From Lachnospiraceae bacterium (lineage in GTDB: Bacteria; Bacillota; Clostridia; Lachnospirales; Lachnospiraceae): a stretch of 64,000 bases of DNA. The stretch covers positions 48,663 to 112,662 of the forward strand of contig JAGACK010000036.1 in assembly GCA_017614155.1 (NCBI GenBank). Reading direction: 5' to 3'. Both the position numbers and the translations under genes were made by a program. A model generated the notes under the pieces. It had not been told where the DNA came from and did not search any database. It was given only the letters and a program-made list of their open reading frames with translations. Each line of letters begins with the position of its first letter. The first letter of the stretch is position 1. Of the stretch, positions 63,768 through 64,000 are shown piece after piece.

Positions 63768-64000
63768 TGTCTTTCCTCTGCTATATCACTCTGTAATATA
63801 CCGCAGTATATTGGTCTGAAGTACATATCTTTTCTTCATCCATTTTGATTATCATCTTAATCATAGATATATCAAGTCCCTTAGAATTATTATAACACAG
63901 CAGGATTCACTATACCGATCAGATACTCTGTCACATAACCGTCACACCGAAAATCCATACGAAACCGTACGAAAGATATGATAAAATATACATATGAAAA
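63768..64000. other. AT-rich end region, no gene recognised
   Basis: An AT-rich stretch between the toxin-antitoxin promoter and the right edge. A TAAAAT at 63982-63987 has no good -35. An ATG at 63994 could begin the next gene but only two codons remain and no ribosome binding site is seen. Confidence 0.4.

Noticed and set aside
63594-63848. 84-codon plus-strand open frame over the toxin promoter
   Set aside because: It is antisense to the toxin remnant, promoter and operators and has cysteine- and tyrosine-rich content that looks non-coding.
1-64000. CRISPR arrays, insertion sequences and prophage genes
   Set aside because: No array of regularly spaced long repeats, no transposase, integrase or phage structural gene was seen; the short repeats at 7187 and 22620 have no unique spacers of CRISPR size.

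Overview
The window looks like the chromosome of a Gram-positive, gut or rumen type Firmicute, most likely Lachnospiraceae (Butyrivibrio-like). The reasons are the moderate G+C content, strong GGAGG ribosome binding sites, sigma-A type promoters, a Firmicute-style surface glycan locus, a Gram-positive type IV pilus-like cluster and a GH120-type beta-xylosidase. The assignment to genus is inference.

Bases 1-29769 form a large surface polysaccharide region. It opens with the end of an aldolase-like gene, a HAD phosphatase and a ThDP-dependent enzyme, which may make a small acyl or keto substituent. Ten glycosyltransferases (GT2 and GT8 types) follow, together with polytopic glycan membrane proteins, a Wzx-like flippase, a nitroreductase-like protein, a pyruvyl transferase, a methyltransferase, an MBOAT/DHHW acylation pair (the DHHW gene is broken by an in-frame amber codon), an LTA-synthase-like enzyme, a sugar epimerase pair and a GtrA protein. 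Two related AAA+ ATPase genes (7282 and 21395) are embedded in the region. Each has its promoter threaded through short direct repeats.

Bases 29834-34156 hold a small two-gene module with a retropepsin-like aspartic protease, and two paralogous GT-C membrane proteins on the minus strand. Bases 34347-51706 hold a type IV pilus-like cluster: a pilin with a structured leader, a prepilin peptidase, a PilM-PilN fusion, PilO, PilV-, PilX- and FimT-like minor pilins, a 1104-residue PilW-like minor pilin and a 1788-residue secreted protein. No assembly ATPase (PilB), platform protein (PilC) or retraction ATPase is present. A REPIN-like inverted repeat separates this cluster from the next.

Bases 51833-56076 (minus strand) encode a MoxR / DUF58 / transglutaminase operon. 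It diverges from guaA, and the two promoters appear to share a single palindromic -35 hexamer. guaA is followed by a FIST-domain hybrid histidine kinase and a GH120-type glycosidase. The window ends with an orphan pilin, a 3' tRNA fragment (possible attachment site) and a HigBA-like toxin-antitoxin locus in which the toxin is degenerate but the antitoxin, promoter and two operators look intact.
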